Assembly: GCF_000344685.1 (NCBI RefSeq)
Contig: NW_006920412.1
Location: 2,172,617 to 2,236,616, forward strand
Origin: Gloeophyllum trabeum ATCC 11539
Lineage: Eukaryota; Basidiomycota; Agaricomycetes; Gloeophyllales; Gloeophyllaceae
DNA: 64,000 nucleotides
Reading direction: 5' to 3'
The notes beneath the pieces were generated by a model that made no database searches, was not told the DNA's origin, and saw nothing but the letters and a program-made list of their open reading frames with translations. This document shows, piece after piece, positions 1 through 12,159 of this stretch. The position numbers and the translations under genes are program-made. Within the stretch, counting starts at the first letter, position 1; each line of letters starts with the position of its first letter.

Positions 1-30
1 AGCTGTATGATTATGGTAAACTTTACTCTA

Positions 31-1752
31 GCTGGCTCTCCACGACCGCTGGCAGAAAACATCTGTAAACATGCGGCCACCATTACAAGTGACTGCCTTT
101 TGAGTGCAGTCTCGCGTGGTGCGTCTCCCACCCGCCTCTCGATACCTCTGTACATGATGGCCTCAGCCAGTGTTGGCGCGTCATAGTCATTATTCGTGAC
201 TGTGACTGAAATGACTTCAGTTATTACCGAAATTACTAGGTATAACCACGTGGTCACTGTAGTCACAGTCCTTTCGCTAGCAGGGCAACGGAGCTCAAAA
301 TAAGGCGGTAGGGCCGTGCGAGCGGCAGAGCCCGCTACCGTAGACATAGATAAGATTTGGTAGCAAGCTGAAAACTTGACATCCTGAGCAGCATCATATA
401 CTAATATATTTATTTTGCGAAAGCAGTTGTGTTCCAGCCATGATTTCCGACTGAGCATTCACCTCAACGATTTGAAGAGATGTCCACTCACTCCTCCCTC
501 AGGTTCTGAGTATACAAGTCATTTATGTAAAACAGCTGACATTGAAGTATGCTGCTTTCACCTGGAGACCGCATCTCCAACGCCCCAAGCTAGGTCATGT
601 CTGTTCTCTTGAGTCCCTTGACCAGCATCCGCCACCTTGGCTAAAGATGGAAAGAGAGATGCCACGTGGTTTTACAATCGGGGTCCTTTGAGGACCCCGT
701 CTTTGATTGGTCCAAAGCCGTGTGCCGGTCCTGCCGTCCGCCATATACGGTTAAGAGCCAAATAGTGTCAAATAGATCACGTAGATCTTGAAACGATCGC
801 AGGAAACCTGCGAACGGCCGGGGGTCCAAGACCCACTACCTACGGTAGCGGGAATAGCAAGGGAAAATGCGGAATGTTCCGCCGTATTAAATTTAGCGTG
901 ATGTTTCGCACGCCACGGGCAAGGATGTTGGCATTTCCCGTTTGCCGCAACTACACCAATATGAACCTGCTAAACTGGTTGAAAGCGGGTTATGGGCTCT
1001 GCTCTGCATGCAAAAGATTAGCATTGGCGTTAAGATACATTATAGAGCCCACTACATCCACTTAGATCCTGGTTAATATACCACAGGCACGAAATAATAG
1101 TTGTACCCTGCTGCCCAGGCCCTCAGCCACCATAAATACTGTGACTACTGACCAAATTACCGTCACAACAGTCAGTTGGTCATTCCCACGGTATTAACGT
1201 AGTATTAACGTAGTCACTGACAACCCTGGCCTCAGCACTGTATGCTGCAGGTCTCTTATACTAATTCATAATGACGAGTATACTGAGGCCATGATATATA
1301 TGTTATAGACTGAATACACCATTTTGGTAGCCCACTGGCCTTCTGAATGGTTTGTATGTGGTAGAGGAACTGCAACAAATTGATGCTTGGAAGAGCACCA
1401 CATATGTAAGGCTTGGTTTACTAGTGTAGCAATTTCTTTTCTGTGATTGAAAAGATCTGCTGTTACCGTAGACGAGACAACATCCCCTTCAGCCGCTTGA
1501 GTCTTGATCTCCCAGGGAACTGGATATATGTTATGGAAGTTCTACATGCAGAACTCACTGGAAAGTGTTCACACTACCATAGTGATGTTGTATAGCTCAA
1601 GGACACGGACTGCCCACAGAGGCAGAGGCAGCATCGAGAAGCAAGCAGGAGACGCACCAAGCAAGACTGCACTTGAAAAGGCAGTCACTTGTAAAGGTGG
1701 CACATGTTTACAGATGTTTTCTGCCAGCAGTCGTGGAGAGGCAAGCCAGAGC
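31..1752. repeat. Long imperfect inverted repeat (arms about 31-150 and 1618-1752)
   Basis: The sequence from about 31 to 150 reappears as its reverse complement at about 1618-1752. The best-conserved core is CTGGCAGAAAACATCTGTAA at about 50-69, whose complement lies at about 1713-1732. By eye the arms agree at roughly 80-85%. Smaller palindromes lie inside, for example GACTGTGACT near 200 facing AGTCACAGTC near 262. No convincing transposase gene lies between the arms. The structure suggests a non-autonomous DNA transposon. It may be the interior of a larger element whose right end is at 1868 and whose left end lies outside the window. Confidence 0.75.
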
Positions 1753-1839
1753 TAAATTTAGTAGGTATCGCATGTCTTGCACACGGTCCGCACATAACCG
1801 ATTGCCCTAGTAGATGCGCCGCCTCGGAACAACTGCTGG

Positions 1840-1868
1840 GTAGAGGAGCGTGGTGGTTTAGGAGCCTG
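1840..1868 (-). mobile_element. Solitary right end of a CAGGCTCCT-type MITE/transposon
   Basis: Read on the minus strand, this stretch begins CAGGCTCCTAAACCACC. That is the same terminus as the elements at 8147-8298 and 37890-39386. In those copies a 9-bp target duplication follows the end directly; here the equivalent nine bases would be 1869-1877. No partner end is visible to the left within the window, so the element either starts upstream of base 1 or is truncated. The inverted-repeat arms at 31-150 and 1618-1752 may be its subterminal parts; this is inference. Confidence 0.6.
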
Positions 1869-2398
1869 AGTTGGACCCATTTTGGCGGTTACGACCTTCG
1901 GCTGGTTGCCAATTGAGCTTCAGTAATGCATAAAGCTGGGGTGGTCACCAACTCTAGGTGCATTTGGGTGTGTAGTGCTCTCGGGAGATACACTCGAGTA
2001 CAGTAGACAGCCTCAGCGACTCATGATCATCGTCCAATGAGAGAGCAGGACCCCGTGACCGCCAACCCGTCGAGGCTTTCTCCGCCCCCCCTTGCATATG
2101 ATGGCCACGCTCAACGCAAGTTATCTACCTCGGGTGTTCTTATTCGGAGGTACCAGTTTTATACATTGAATTGTTGTCTAAGCCACGTTGCATACTTCGC
2201 TCAAGCATGAGGCTAGCTCATATTAGCTCTTTGTATCTGCAACAACAACCGAGGAGAATGGGAATGGTATATGGGGAATGAAAGTGGGACGTGATTATTG
2301 AATGCCAGTCACTGCTGATGCACCATCAACAGCACACTAAGAAGTAATGAGAGTGGCGACGCCGATGCTCGACGTCGAGAGCGCACGGGCACAAACAA

Positions 2399-5300
2399 TC
2401 ATGATGGCGACCAATACGTGACGGTGGAAGCGAACCCATTGATGTTCTCGTCTTGATTCACGATGCCCTGGCTGTTCACGCTGACTTGGTAAGTTGTCCC
2501 TACGGTGGAGAGACTGTAGATCTGGATGGACGAGCCCGAGTCGGTATTCACGATCTGGCTTTGGCAAGTATTGGTATCCAGGCAATCCTGAGAGTAGTTC
2601 TATTGGGAGAGGTTACAGAGCATCCTGAGAAGCACACAACCATCAAAACTCACATCGTAGAAGCTGTAGTGACCAGCACCTATTCGGAGGCGTAAGCTGG
2701 AAGATAGGAATCGCACAAAATGGTCCACACCGAAAATGACAATGTCGCTAGAGGTTTCCACGTAGAGACCCCAAGCGGACTGCGAACCGCTGAACGTGGG
2801 ATCGTGGTAAGCAGAGTTCGTGGTGAACGGCGTCGGTGGGGCGGGGTCAGGCTGGAAATAGGGCTAGAAGACAAGATTGTTAATACTTTGTAATGGGCAC
2901 TGAAGGAAATAGTCGGCTTACTGTCTCAGTCTGAATGAGACCCAAGTAGTGGTTCTTGGCTCCTATAAGAGCGTACTGGTACATCACATGATGCTCAGCT
3001 GCGTAGCTGTCAGGCTTGGCAAGATAGGTCTATAATTCTACGCACAGGCTAAGTTCCATCGTATTATCAGTCAATTGATGAAGTGGGACGAGGTGCACTG
3101 GATTACTCACCGGTACCAATTAACCAGACAGGACCGGCAGACTCAGACAGGACACCACGCCCACTTGCCAGGGAGATCTGTGAGTAACCGTCGCCATCAA
3201 GATCGTGATCCGCAAGCCAAACCCAAGTGCCCTTAAGGAGGATTAGGCTATTAATGGTAGCGGAGCGACCAATACTTACTTCCAGATAGGCGCTAGCACC
3301 TGATGTGATGTGAAGAGCAAGGAATGCGGCATAGCAGTTTGCCGGGTCTACGCCAGCGACACAGGCGGGCTCTTGAAGATTGGTGCCTGCAGCTCCCCCG
3401 AGCCTATAGGGCGGGCGTGAAAAAGATGGTGGATAATTCGAATATCAGAACATGCCTGATGTGCGAGTCCCACATGCCAGCAGCACCCTGCGACGATTGC
3501 TGGACGTTCCACTCGACTACCACAGCTCCAGGAGCTTGCGTAAAGAAGTATTAGCGGAACTGAAATAGTGGTCGTACACCTTCATGTACCTTGCGCCTTC
3601 GTGGTGAAGATGAGGTCCGTGATCTCAATAACGCCGCTAGAACCAGAGGCCCCAACTTGCACCACAGGAGTCGGGTTGGATTGATCGGAGAAGGCGCTGC
3701 CACCACCCATGATGACAGACCATGCCTCACCTACCAGTTGCGTGCCGGCGGGAATGGTGAGGGTAGATGTGATGTAATAAGTTCCGGCGTCGAAGAATAT
3801 GATTTTGCAGCCAGAGTACTGTGCGTAGTTCACGACGACGGCTAAGTTAAAGGTTTATTGAACGCACCTGATCGAAAACGGCTTGCAGCGCAGCCGTATC
3901 GTCGGTAGACCCATCACCTTTGGCGCCCTGGGACTTGACACTGACAAATTGCGAGACGGCATAGTCGGCGTACTGGGGATGAGACTTTCCAAACACGAAC
4001 CCGGAACCGTCCAGAAGGTTGGATGCAATGTTAGGAGCCGGGATGTTTCCTTGTACGAATGTGCCTGTAGAACCCGTTCCGCTATACGTGTTGCCTTGGC
4101 CCCAAGAGCTAATGGTGGTACTTCCGCCCTCGAGGACGACCGCGCCTCCCACGACACCGACGGCAGTGGGCACGTTGTTTAGCTGGACATTGTTAAGGAC
4201 GATTGAGCCCCCGAGTTTGCCATTGCTAGCGGTCGACGTTCGATAGAAAATGGGAGTGTTGCTGACAACGGCGTCAATGATAGCCAAGGCCTCACTAGTC
4301 TATGTTTATAATCAGGACCGTATTAGAAACGTAGAAAAGGCGACCATCCTTACCTGATCCGATTGGCTTAAGCCTCCGGTGGCAACGTCGAATCCGACCT
4401 GTTAATTATAATTGTATCAGATTGCCTTACAGAGATAACTGCAGGCACATACCTGACAATTGTTGATAGTGACCCTTTGGAATGTCCAACCTACATTTGT
4501 GAATTGAGCATCCTTTTGCAGATATCGCAGCCTGAGCCTACCCCAATTCCATGAAGAATACACAGCTGTCACGAGGTTGACTAAGCTACCAAATATATTT
4601 GGGTGAGCCGCTCACCAGTGGCAGCATTGTTTACAGTAATGTTGCGGACTGTGAACCTTCGATATGCTCAACATGGTACGCATGATCGACATGATAGTAA
4701 ATATGACTCACTGCTGGTTCCCGACCCAAATGCCATACTTCCCTATATAAGTCATGCATGTTCGTCAAAGATCAATCCAAATGGACGTATGACGGACCGC
4801 CGTTGAAGACAAGATCTGTGATCATGGTGAGATAGTATACCTAGTGTCAGAATGAAAATAGCTCACCTCCCATGAAACCCCCACTGGATCCGACCGGGTG
4901 AATAAGGTAGAAATTGGAAGCAATGCCAGATTATTCGTACCTTCCGTTCTCCATAAATATACCTAGGGAAAGTCAGCTTGGGCCCAGAAAGGTTCTGTAC
5001 GAGAATATCGCACATACCTTGGTGATTGTTCCCGGACGCCGTTGACATATTGACCACGATATTGATCAGAGACGTTGACTGTGATACTTGCCAGTGCAGA
5101 CCAGTCGCCGAGGTAGCAGCAGGCACTTGCGTCACATCAATGACGAAGTTGCGCACAGAGCGGAAACTGGAAGGCTCTGATGAGACTTGACCTGGCTCCC
5201 TCAGATGTAGTGTACACTCACAAGTTATTCTGATTGGTATACCATTGGGCGCCGTTACCACCGGGAATATATGGATCGGCATCTGCGGCTCAATCAGACA

Positions 5301-5937
5301 CGACTAGGTGAGCGAAACTCCGAAAACTCACCGATGACTGCAATTCCGGAGAAACCCGAGCTTGCAAGCAGAGTGGGAGGACTTCGGGCGTCTCCAATCA
5401 GCTGGGTATAGTAATATGCAATGATGGGTGATGAGACGAGGTATTTTCTATGGATGGCTTGAGTTTGTCATCCGGTCTCAACGCAAGATAGGCCATACCC
5501 TTGGGGAAAGAACACAAGAGCAGGCGAAACACTGTCCTTCTCGTTAGTAAAAAAGACCATCTGCTTCTGGAGTAGCTCACGTAGTGGAGTTGCAGCCTTG
5601 TCCACATCGAGAACCAGATGAAATGGCATTGCTAGTTAACGTCAGCGTATTATATGCACAGCTTGAGCCTAAAGCCTCACTTGATAGCCTCGGTATCGTC
5701 GGTCACACCGTCACCCTTTGCTCCAAAGTCCTTCACATTCCTGAAGACTTGGTAGGCGCTAGGATCAGGATTGAAGGCAGCGGTGCCTTGGTGCTCAATG
5801 TTCTGCAACCAGAACGGGTCACCAGGAGCTGCCGTTCCGGCTCCCAGAGGGGAAGAACACGAAGAGCCGAGTGCGTAGACCGCGCTCGGTAAGCTCAAGG
5901 CCGCCGCTAGTAGTGCGGAGAAAAAAGAGTACTTCAT
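2399..5937 (-). CDS. GH55 exo-beta-1,3-glucanase (glucan 1,3-beta-glucosidase), secreted
   Basis: Probable secreted exo-acting beta-1,3-glucanase of family GH55, acting on fungal or plant cell-wall glucan. The ATG at 5937 opens a signal peptide (MKYSFFSALLAAALSLPSAV). Next comes the first beta-helix repeat with FGAKGDGVTDDTEAI, then YLVSSPIIAYYYTQLIGDAR, then FRSVRNFVIDVTQVP. A second beta-helix half near 3850-4290 carries the matching QGAKGDGSTDDTAALQ. The protein ends in ENINGFASTVTYWSPS before TGA at 2399-2401. Two pectate-lyase-like repeats in one chain are the GH55 hallmark. Roughly a dozen short introns interrupt the gene, and every stretch I followed stays open after splicing, so it looks intact. 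A TATA-like AATAAAAGG lies about 80 nt upstream. I did not assign the catalytic Glu. Confidence 0.93.
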
Positions 5938-6012
5938 CCTGGCCCTAGAGGCGAAAGAAAGCGAAGGGGAAAGGAAAGGAAGGAAAGTTGAGATGGGGGG
6001 ACGGTAACCATG

Positions 6013-6021
6013 CCTTTTATT
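6013..6021 (-). promoter_or_regulatory. TATA-like box of the GH55 gene
   Basis: AATAAAAGG on the minus strand, 76-84 nt upstream of the GH55 start codon. The untranslated leader between it and the ATG is pyrimidine-rich on the sense strand, as is common in fungal promoters. Confidence 0.45.
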
Positions 6022-8137
6022 CGCGTCAGGAACCGCAGAACTGAGTTCGTATGGACGAGAGATGCTGCACAACTCGGGATATCGTCGCGGATTCACTGTC
6101 GCGCAACGACCGCCGGTATCGAAGAACCCGCGTGCAGCATTCGCGCCTCCAGACGCGTGACTTTATCGGTATGACCCTGGACACTGTTAGTTATTATCCT
6201 CTGAAGCCCGAAGTAACGTCCAAGAATGTAGTCCGAGACATTGACAATATGGTAATCTTTTCCAGAAACAATGGTGGTATAGCTGTCAAAATCCCGAAAT
6301 CTCATGCACGGTTTCGGGGTCTTCATTATCATGGAGGCTTCACTTCGCATCCTATTCTTACAAGCTTGAAGCTTCACGCCCTGAGAGACTCGATTGTTTG
6401 CATTACATTCGGGTTCGTCGGACGGTTCATCCTGAGCAGGAGCTCGAAATGGATTCTTATGGTCACACCAGGATGATCACATGAAGTGGGTTGGTTCGTC
6501 GTTAACGTTATGGCCTCCCTCGTGCATGCAGAACAGAGACTGTTGCGCAGACCCTGCGGAGCCGCGCCCGTCGGGACATGGACGACGCGTGCATATGGCT
6601 CGAAATCTTCCATGATGTGCCCCGTCTTAATAGGTCGGGTTCAGTATCAGTTTGGACAATACACGTCTCTGGACGCTTACCGAGGCTGATGGACTCGGAT
6701 TCCCCATGGCCGCAGACCATGCCGATTACCACCCACGCGTGGGACAAAATAATATTAATTAACGCAGCTCGCAAATTCTCTTCCAGATTATAGTTCTTGT
6801 TACGGTGTAGGATACTGCCTTCCACGCTGGTACTTCACGCGTCTTGCAATGTTGCATCCGTAGAAGCCGTGGTAGCACTGGTAGAGGCTGGCAAGAGGGC
6901 ACGCATGGTCAGGACGAACAGAATGAAAAGATATTGACCTTGCTGCGTTAGATTGGCTCTATATTGAGCGTTTTTGCCCTTGAGTTACCTTGACACTTCT
7001 ACCCTGGCTTGTTTGACACTGCGCACAAAATATAGGTCGATTCTGATGTTAAACCATGTGGATGTGTGGTAAGACTTTTCATCTTCGTGGGGCCTGGTTC
7101 GGAACTGCTCAGCTGATCCTGACGTGCCGCTTTTCAGAGACTGCGTGCGACTGGCCTGGGTGCAATTCCACTCATACATACGACGCGTATCTCCGGCTTC
7201 CAAGTCTCAGGGGATGCATGTACAAAGTGGGGTCATCTGAGCTACCTTGAAGGACATAGAACGACTCCAAGATCGAAGAGTGGTGAGGTAGGTGTAGGCT
7301 GGCTTACCACCTGTGAAGTGAGGACCTCACACCACAGGCCATGTTTCCAATGGCTGCGCAATCACGAAGTTCTCCAGCTGCGTCTAAAAGTTTCGAGTCC
7401 AGAGGAAGCTCTTTATGGTGACATTGCCGCAGATTATATGGTGAGTGGAATGCCACCACCCTGCCACGATCAGCCTGAGGAGCCGCCCGATTCCTCTGGA
7501 GTTGCGATCTCCTTCAACAGGCCTTGGACAGTCTCTCACTTCCGACTCTAGTAGCAACCTCCAGAAGAGATTGTCTGAATCATGCACAGGGAACGATTTT
7601 ATAAAGCTATCATCTACTTTGCAACTACTTGCCTGATTGCCTTCGTCAGGCTATCTGCGGCGATACACCGGATACATGGCAACACATTGTAGGACACTCC
7701 ATCTGGCGACAAGCGTTGGCGTAAGTTATCTATGGCCCTCCGAGACTGGAACGCTTCGTGGTAGATTCATGTCCTTAGAAGGCCGAAAGCCTGAGACTTT
7801 TGACCTGGTGTACTTGCCATCCTCGCTGTAAGTACGGCCCGGGACCTTTGTTTAGTGATTCGATTATGATATATCATATGTCAGACATGGTCAGATGCGT
7901 TTAAACCAACAACAGGTACGTTCCGCACTGTGCGAGGTGTATCTATTATCACAATCGGGAGTCGGATAATTCGAAGAGTCAGGACTCAGACCTTGACAAG
8001 TCATTAGAAACTGACAGTGGCACCAGTACTACTAGTGGTCGTCCCGGTTTTCAACGTCAACTTAGCGACATAAATGGGCCAACTTAGGCTTTAGGCCACG
8101 CCCATTCCGGAATCCCAAATAGCCTCCACTTTAGCTT
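6022..8137. other. Gene-poor region; weak coding-like signals near 7300-7830
   Basis: No gene could be assigned here. On the plus strand, 7380-7830 holds short open stretches next to consensus donors. One ends ..TWQHIVGHSIWRQALA before GTAAGT near 7720. Another reads RKPETFDLVYLPSSL before GTAAGT near 7830. They could be exons of an unrecognised gene or a gene relic; no start, stop or family was found. The rest shows nothing I can support. Confidence 0.3.
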
Positions 8138-8146
8138 GCCGTACAT

Positions 8147-8298
8147 CAGGCTCCTAAACCACCCGTCCTTAGCGTTCGCGCTCCTCTAATTACTAGGGCA
8201 GAATTCGAAGTGAAATATTATGTTTTATGTGAGAATTACCGGATACAGAATGAAAAAGACGAGAGAACGTCAACGCGTACGGTGGTTTTAGGAGCCTG
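8147..8298. mobile_element. 152-bp MITE with terminal inverted repeats and a 9-bp target site duplication
   Basis: The element starts CAGGCTCCTAAACCACC and ends with the inverted copy (complement CAGGCTCCTAAAACCACC, one extra A). It is flanked on both sides by GCCGTACAT, at 8138-8146 and 8299-8307, a perfect 9-bp target site duplication. The interior (ATTACCGGATACAGAA, then an AAGACGAGAG tract) matches the arms of the larger element at 37890-39386, so both belong to one family. It is too short to code for anything and must have been moved in trans. A 9-bp duplication points to the Mutator-like superfamily rather than hAT (8 bp) or Tc1/mariner (TA). Perfect duplications suggest fairly recent insertion. 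Confidence 0.88.
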
Positions 8299-8449
8299 GC
8301 CGTACATCTATCATGATCAGCTGGCTCTAATAGTAAGCGACTCGGACGCCTTTGCGGGTACCTTCTCTTCGTTAGTCAGCGATCCGCTGCGTGCAGCAAA
8401 TTTGACCTAAGGAGGCTTGCCAGTGCTGCTCCCGCTGTGTACAGCCCTA

Positions 8450-10214
8450 ATGGCAACCTCTCTGAAGATCCCTGTAGAGAATCTTGACGGTCGACCTGGC
8501 GGACCTGAGGCCAGTCCCCCTTTCATTACTCTTCGTTTATCACTGCCAGTAAGGATAATACTCGTGAATGTAGACCGTGTAGTCTGACATCTAACAGGGA
8601 GCAATAGGAATTGTTGCACTCTGTATCTTATACGCACTCTGGCCCGGGTCTCCGAGTCTGCGCGGGAAGAGTTTGGTACCGCCTCCAGACGACTTCCAAC
8701 ACTTGGCAGAGCATTGCAGCCATATACCTGCGATAAGCCCCTCGGAGTTCGCTAGTCGTCAGACGGCCCTGGCTCGCGTGCTGCATGCCCTGAATGCCTC
8801 CGCTTACATCGCCGAACCTGGAGCTAGTGCCGAATTCTATGCGAATCTTTCGAGCGCGCAGTGGTCTCTATCCGAGCGTCCCCTGCTCCTAGTGATCACC
8901 CCCGAGGTACTCTCCTCTAGCGGGGGTGTACCAGAAGTACAGGGCAAAGTTTCTATACTGACGCCGAAATTCGAGGCAACTCGTGCTAAGCTGCTGCATG
9001 TGCCGAGTGGCTCTCAGATCGAATATGCGGAATGGCCGGAGGAAGCAGATCCTTACAAAGTCGCAGTTTACCATCTTCTACCTTCCTTAGGGGAGGGTGA
9101 TGGCATAATCTTTGTGGACGGCAGTACACGTACGTTCATTGCGGATGGCCTGAGAGCAGCAGCTCCCCAGACATTGGTTCTCCCAGCACCAATAGAAGTG
9201 CAACAGCTGAGAGAGCGCAAATCCGAAGCAGAACTGGATATCTTGAAGTGCGTCAATGAAGTAAGGCAATTTATTCTGGATATTTGCCGCCGGTTCGATG
9301 AAATGGTCTTCTTGACAAAGGTTACAGCCTTAGCCATCAGGGAAGTGCGAAAGAAATTATTCATTGGCATCCGCGAATCGGAAGCTGGTTCACTCATGCG
9401 AAAGGCGCTGTCCTCGGCAGGTCTAGTCAACGTATTTGCCCTTGTATTGTTCGGCGGCAAGTACCATCATGTTTTGAGTACCGATCTGAATACTAACGCC
9501 TGTCACGCATTATTAGAAAATGCGGCTTTGCCCCACGGCTCTGGAACTGATCGTGTCTTGAGTAAGGCGGATTTCGTTCTCATCGACTGCGGTGGTTCCC
9601 TGCATGGCTATAACAGTGATGTCACTAGGGTGAGCGTACTGCATTCCGATTCTATCGAAGGATTATCGAATGGGTATGTAAAAGACGTTCGCAGTTGAAG
9701 GCTCAGTTATACCGCCAGAGCACCTGTCCATTTGGTATCTGATCCATACAGCCCAGAGAGCAGCGCTTTCGGCTGCTTACGATGGTGCAGTAACGAAGAC
9801 AGTGGACGAAGCTGCGCGAGCTGTGATATCAGAAGCAGGACGCGGCAGGTATTTCACGCACAGACTCGGACATGGTTAGTTAATGGTTCTCCAATACGCT
9901 CAGGCTAGTCTGAAGTCTTGGATTTATCATTAGGGATAGGGCTGGAAGTCCACGAATCTCCTTACCTACGCGGTGGGAGCGAGGATGTGATACGTACTGG
10001 CCATACCTTCTCAGATGAGCCTGGTGTCTACATCGAAGGAAAGGTGCGTCTGCTGTGGTTTCTGCCAATGTATCGGAACCAAGCAATCATTCCGTTGGTA
10101 CGAATATAGGTGGGCGTCCGCCTCGAAGACAGCTTCTACATCAACCAGGACGGAACGCCTATGTTCTTAACGGAAGGTGTGGGCGGTCAGGCGAGGTCAC
10201 CCTGGGACATATAA
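8450..10214 (+). CDS. Membrane-anchored M24 metallopeptidase (Xaa-Pro aminopeptidase/creatinase family)
   Basis: Putative di-metal aminopeptidase releasing N-terminal residues ahead of proline. I chose the ATG at 8450. Its 33-codon first exon joins in phase 0 through GTAAGG...CAG to exon 2 at 8598, which begins with a hydrophobic anchor (GAIGIVALCILYALW). A creatinase-like N domain follows, then the M24 pita-bread domain. All five expected metal ligands are visible: two Asp in LIDCGGSLHGYNSDVTR, His in RLGHGIGLEVHE, Glu in SDEPGVY and the last Glu in GVRLED. The proline-pocket region FGENAALPHGSG is rebuilt only by splicing a GC-AG intron at 9457-9516. The chain ends QARSPWDI, TAA at 10212-10214. 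The single N-terminal helix suggests a type II protein of the secretory pathway or vacuole (inference). Confidence 0.9.
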
Positions 10215-11282
10215 ATTGATAGCGGCTCTTGGATTACCTCGCGCCTTCCTGTTTCAATGTAATGTATCCGTCTAACCTGGACAGGGCGCGCAGCTCCGGA
10301 CTTCAAGAGTCAAGGAGCTTCGTTGCGAGTGCGAAGGGTCCTTCGGCAGAGTCTTTATCCTTCTTAAAGAGCGTGAATATCCATGTGATTCGTCTTGCAA
10401 TCGGTTGATGGTGTTTCCACGTCAATATCTTTGCATATGTAAATGCAAATGAGGACTGGACTATGGATGTCTATGTTACATGCCGGAAAGGCGAACCCGG
10501 TACCATCGGAGTACCGCACTGTACCAGCGTACTCCCTCGTACTACCCGAGTGATACATGCCTGGCAAGACTTTCGGGCCATCGAGACACTTTTGCAGACT
10601 GACATCATACAATCACATATACGGAGCACGTCGGCTTGTGTCTTGGCATAAGAGCGGAGAAATTGGTTCACACAGAATTCTAGCCTTATGCAGCGCTAGC
10701 TATAGTATGTATGTTGATGTACCTGTCACCTCCGGTCTCGAGGAGGATCCAGGAGGGGAGGCCTAACATAGTACGCAACTAGGAACAGGTACGGGACCAT
10801 GATTTATGGACATCGGAGGTTTGTGGGAGGCTGTGAATGGGGCCGAGTGCGGGTCTCGACGGTGGGGAGATCACAAACATACGGAGAACAAGGGACCAGG
10901 CACAAGTTTCTACCATCCCCGACTGGCAAGAGTAAGTAGAGCTCAGTGAAATACCTTGGGTTGTTGACAGCGGTTAATAACAAGCTGGCCGCAAGAGTAC
11001 GACAGCGACGCACCAGCGTGGATCTGGGCGTGCAGCAAAATAACGATAGTGACTAAGTACAATTGTTGATTCGTGTTAACTAGACAACATACCACAGATA
11101 TAATATATATCCACAAAGGGGGTATACTAACCAATGCCCGAAGACGTACAAACCGAAAGGATATATAACAACGAATATAGGTCACTAGAGGTGAAAGAAG
11201 GGGAATAATAGCCGGGGAGCCATAAGTTACATCGGAATAGGCAGGACGCTACATACGAGAAACGGACACTGCAAAACACTAG
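10215..11282. other. Intergenic, no feature recognised
   Basis: About 1.07 kb between the M24 peptidase stop and the stop of the minus-strand gene at 11283. The two genes converge, so this holds their 3' regions. AT-rich tracts lie near 11040-11220. I see no open frame, repeat or RNA gene that I can defend. Confidence 0.4.
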
Positions 11283-12159
11283 TTACATAGCCATGACGGT
11301 ATAGTCTTGGTATGTTCGTGTCGACGGCGAGTCATAGTTGGGCTTGCAAATCACAGGTCCAGCTCGGTGGGCGTCGGAGAGGGCAAAGGGACCAATGCCG
11401 GTGACATGGCTGAGCTTGCGGGAGGGACGAGCCCGGACATGACCTCGTAGGAAGGATGGCGCTGGAACGGGTTGCGAGTATGAAAGCGGGAGACAGGAGA
11501 GGCTAGTGTAATCGTCGGTACACATATGCCAGTTCTCGAGTACGGACAACTTACAAAGAAGGCTGGAGTGGAAAGCGCCAGGCTGCAGTGCTTCGTGCGC
11601 GCCATCGGTATTCTCCTTGTCCTTCAAAAGCTTATGGGGGGTCCTCCTGCCATTGATCACGCGATCAACTTCCATGTAAGCAACAGGACTAGGGGAGTTA
11701 TTGCGGTCATGGAGAGCTCGCATCTGGGGTGAATGGAGCGAAGAGATTGACATAGTCCGCCCGTGTAGAGGGCGAAAGAGTGGCGATGACGGCGTAAAGA
11801 GCGACGATGGTCTCAAAATGGATAAAAATTCTTCCAGCGCTTCGGAAGGAAGGCTACATCTAGGCAAGCGCAAGGGTTAGCATCCCGTCCACACGATCAA
11901 GCCGATATTCAGACCTGGACGGCGCACGCGGCGAAGCGGAGTCTCTACCCAGTGATGCAGCAGAATTGAGGAAAACATCAAGCTTGGACTCTTCGAAAGG
12001 TGTTTGCTGGCGCGCATCTCCCGCAGATACCCCATCGTTCTGTTCGGCAGGGGCTGATACAAGACGATTGTAGCGATCAAGGGCGAAGTGGGTACCTGAA
12101 GACAACCGCACCGGGCGAGGCGCCACCAGAACAAGATTATCTTGGCCGTTGAAGTTCAT
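11283..12159 (-). pseudogene. Unknown protein, two overlapping frames suggesting a frameshift
   Basis: I do not recognise this family. An ATG at 12159 opens a frame beginning MNFNGQDNLVLVAPRPVR that runs about 100 codons and stops near 11860 after DGMLTLALA. A second frame, one nucleotide off and overlapping there, continues as RCSLPSEALEEFLSILRPS and runs about 195 codons to YQDYTVMAM, stop at 11283-11285. The sense of the protein appears to carry across the junction, and I found no convincing donor-acceptor pair joining the frames. A one-base indel, either an assembly error or a real mutation, is the simplest reading. The protein is Ser/Pro/Arg-rich without membrane segments. An unrecognised intron would make it an ordinary gene. 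Its start is divergent from the MFS gene at 12751. Confidence 0.45.
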
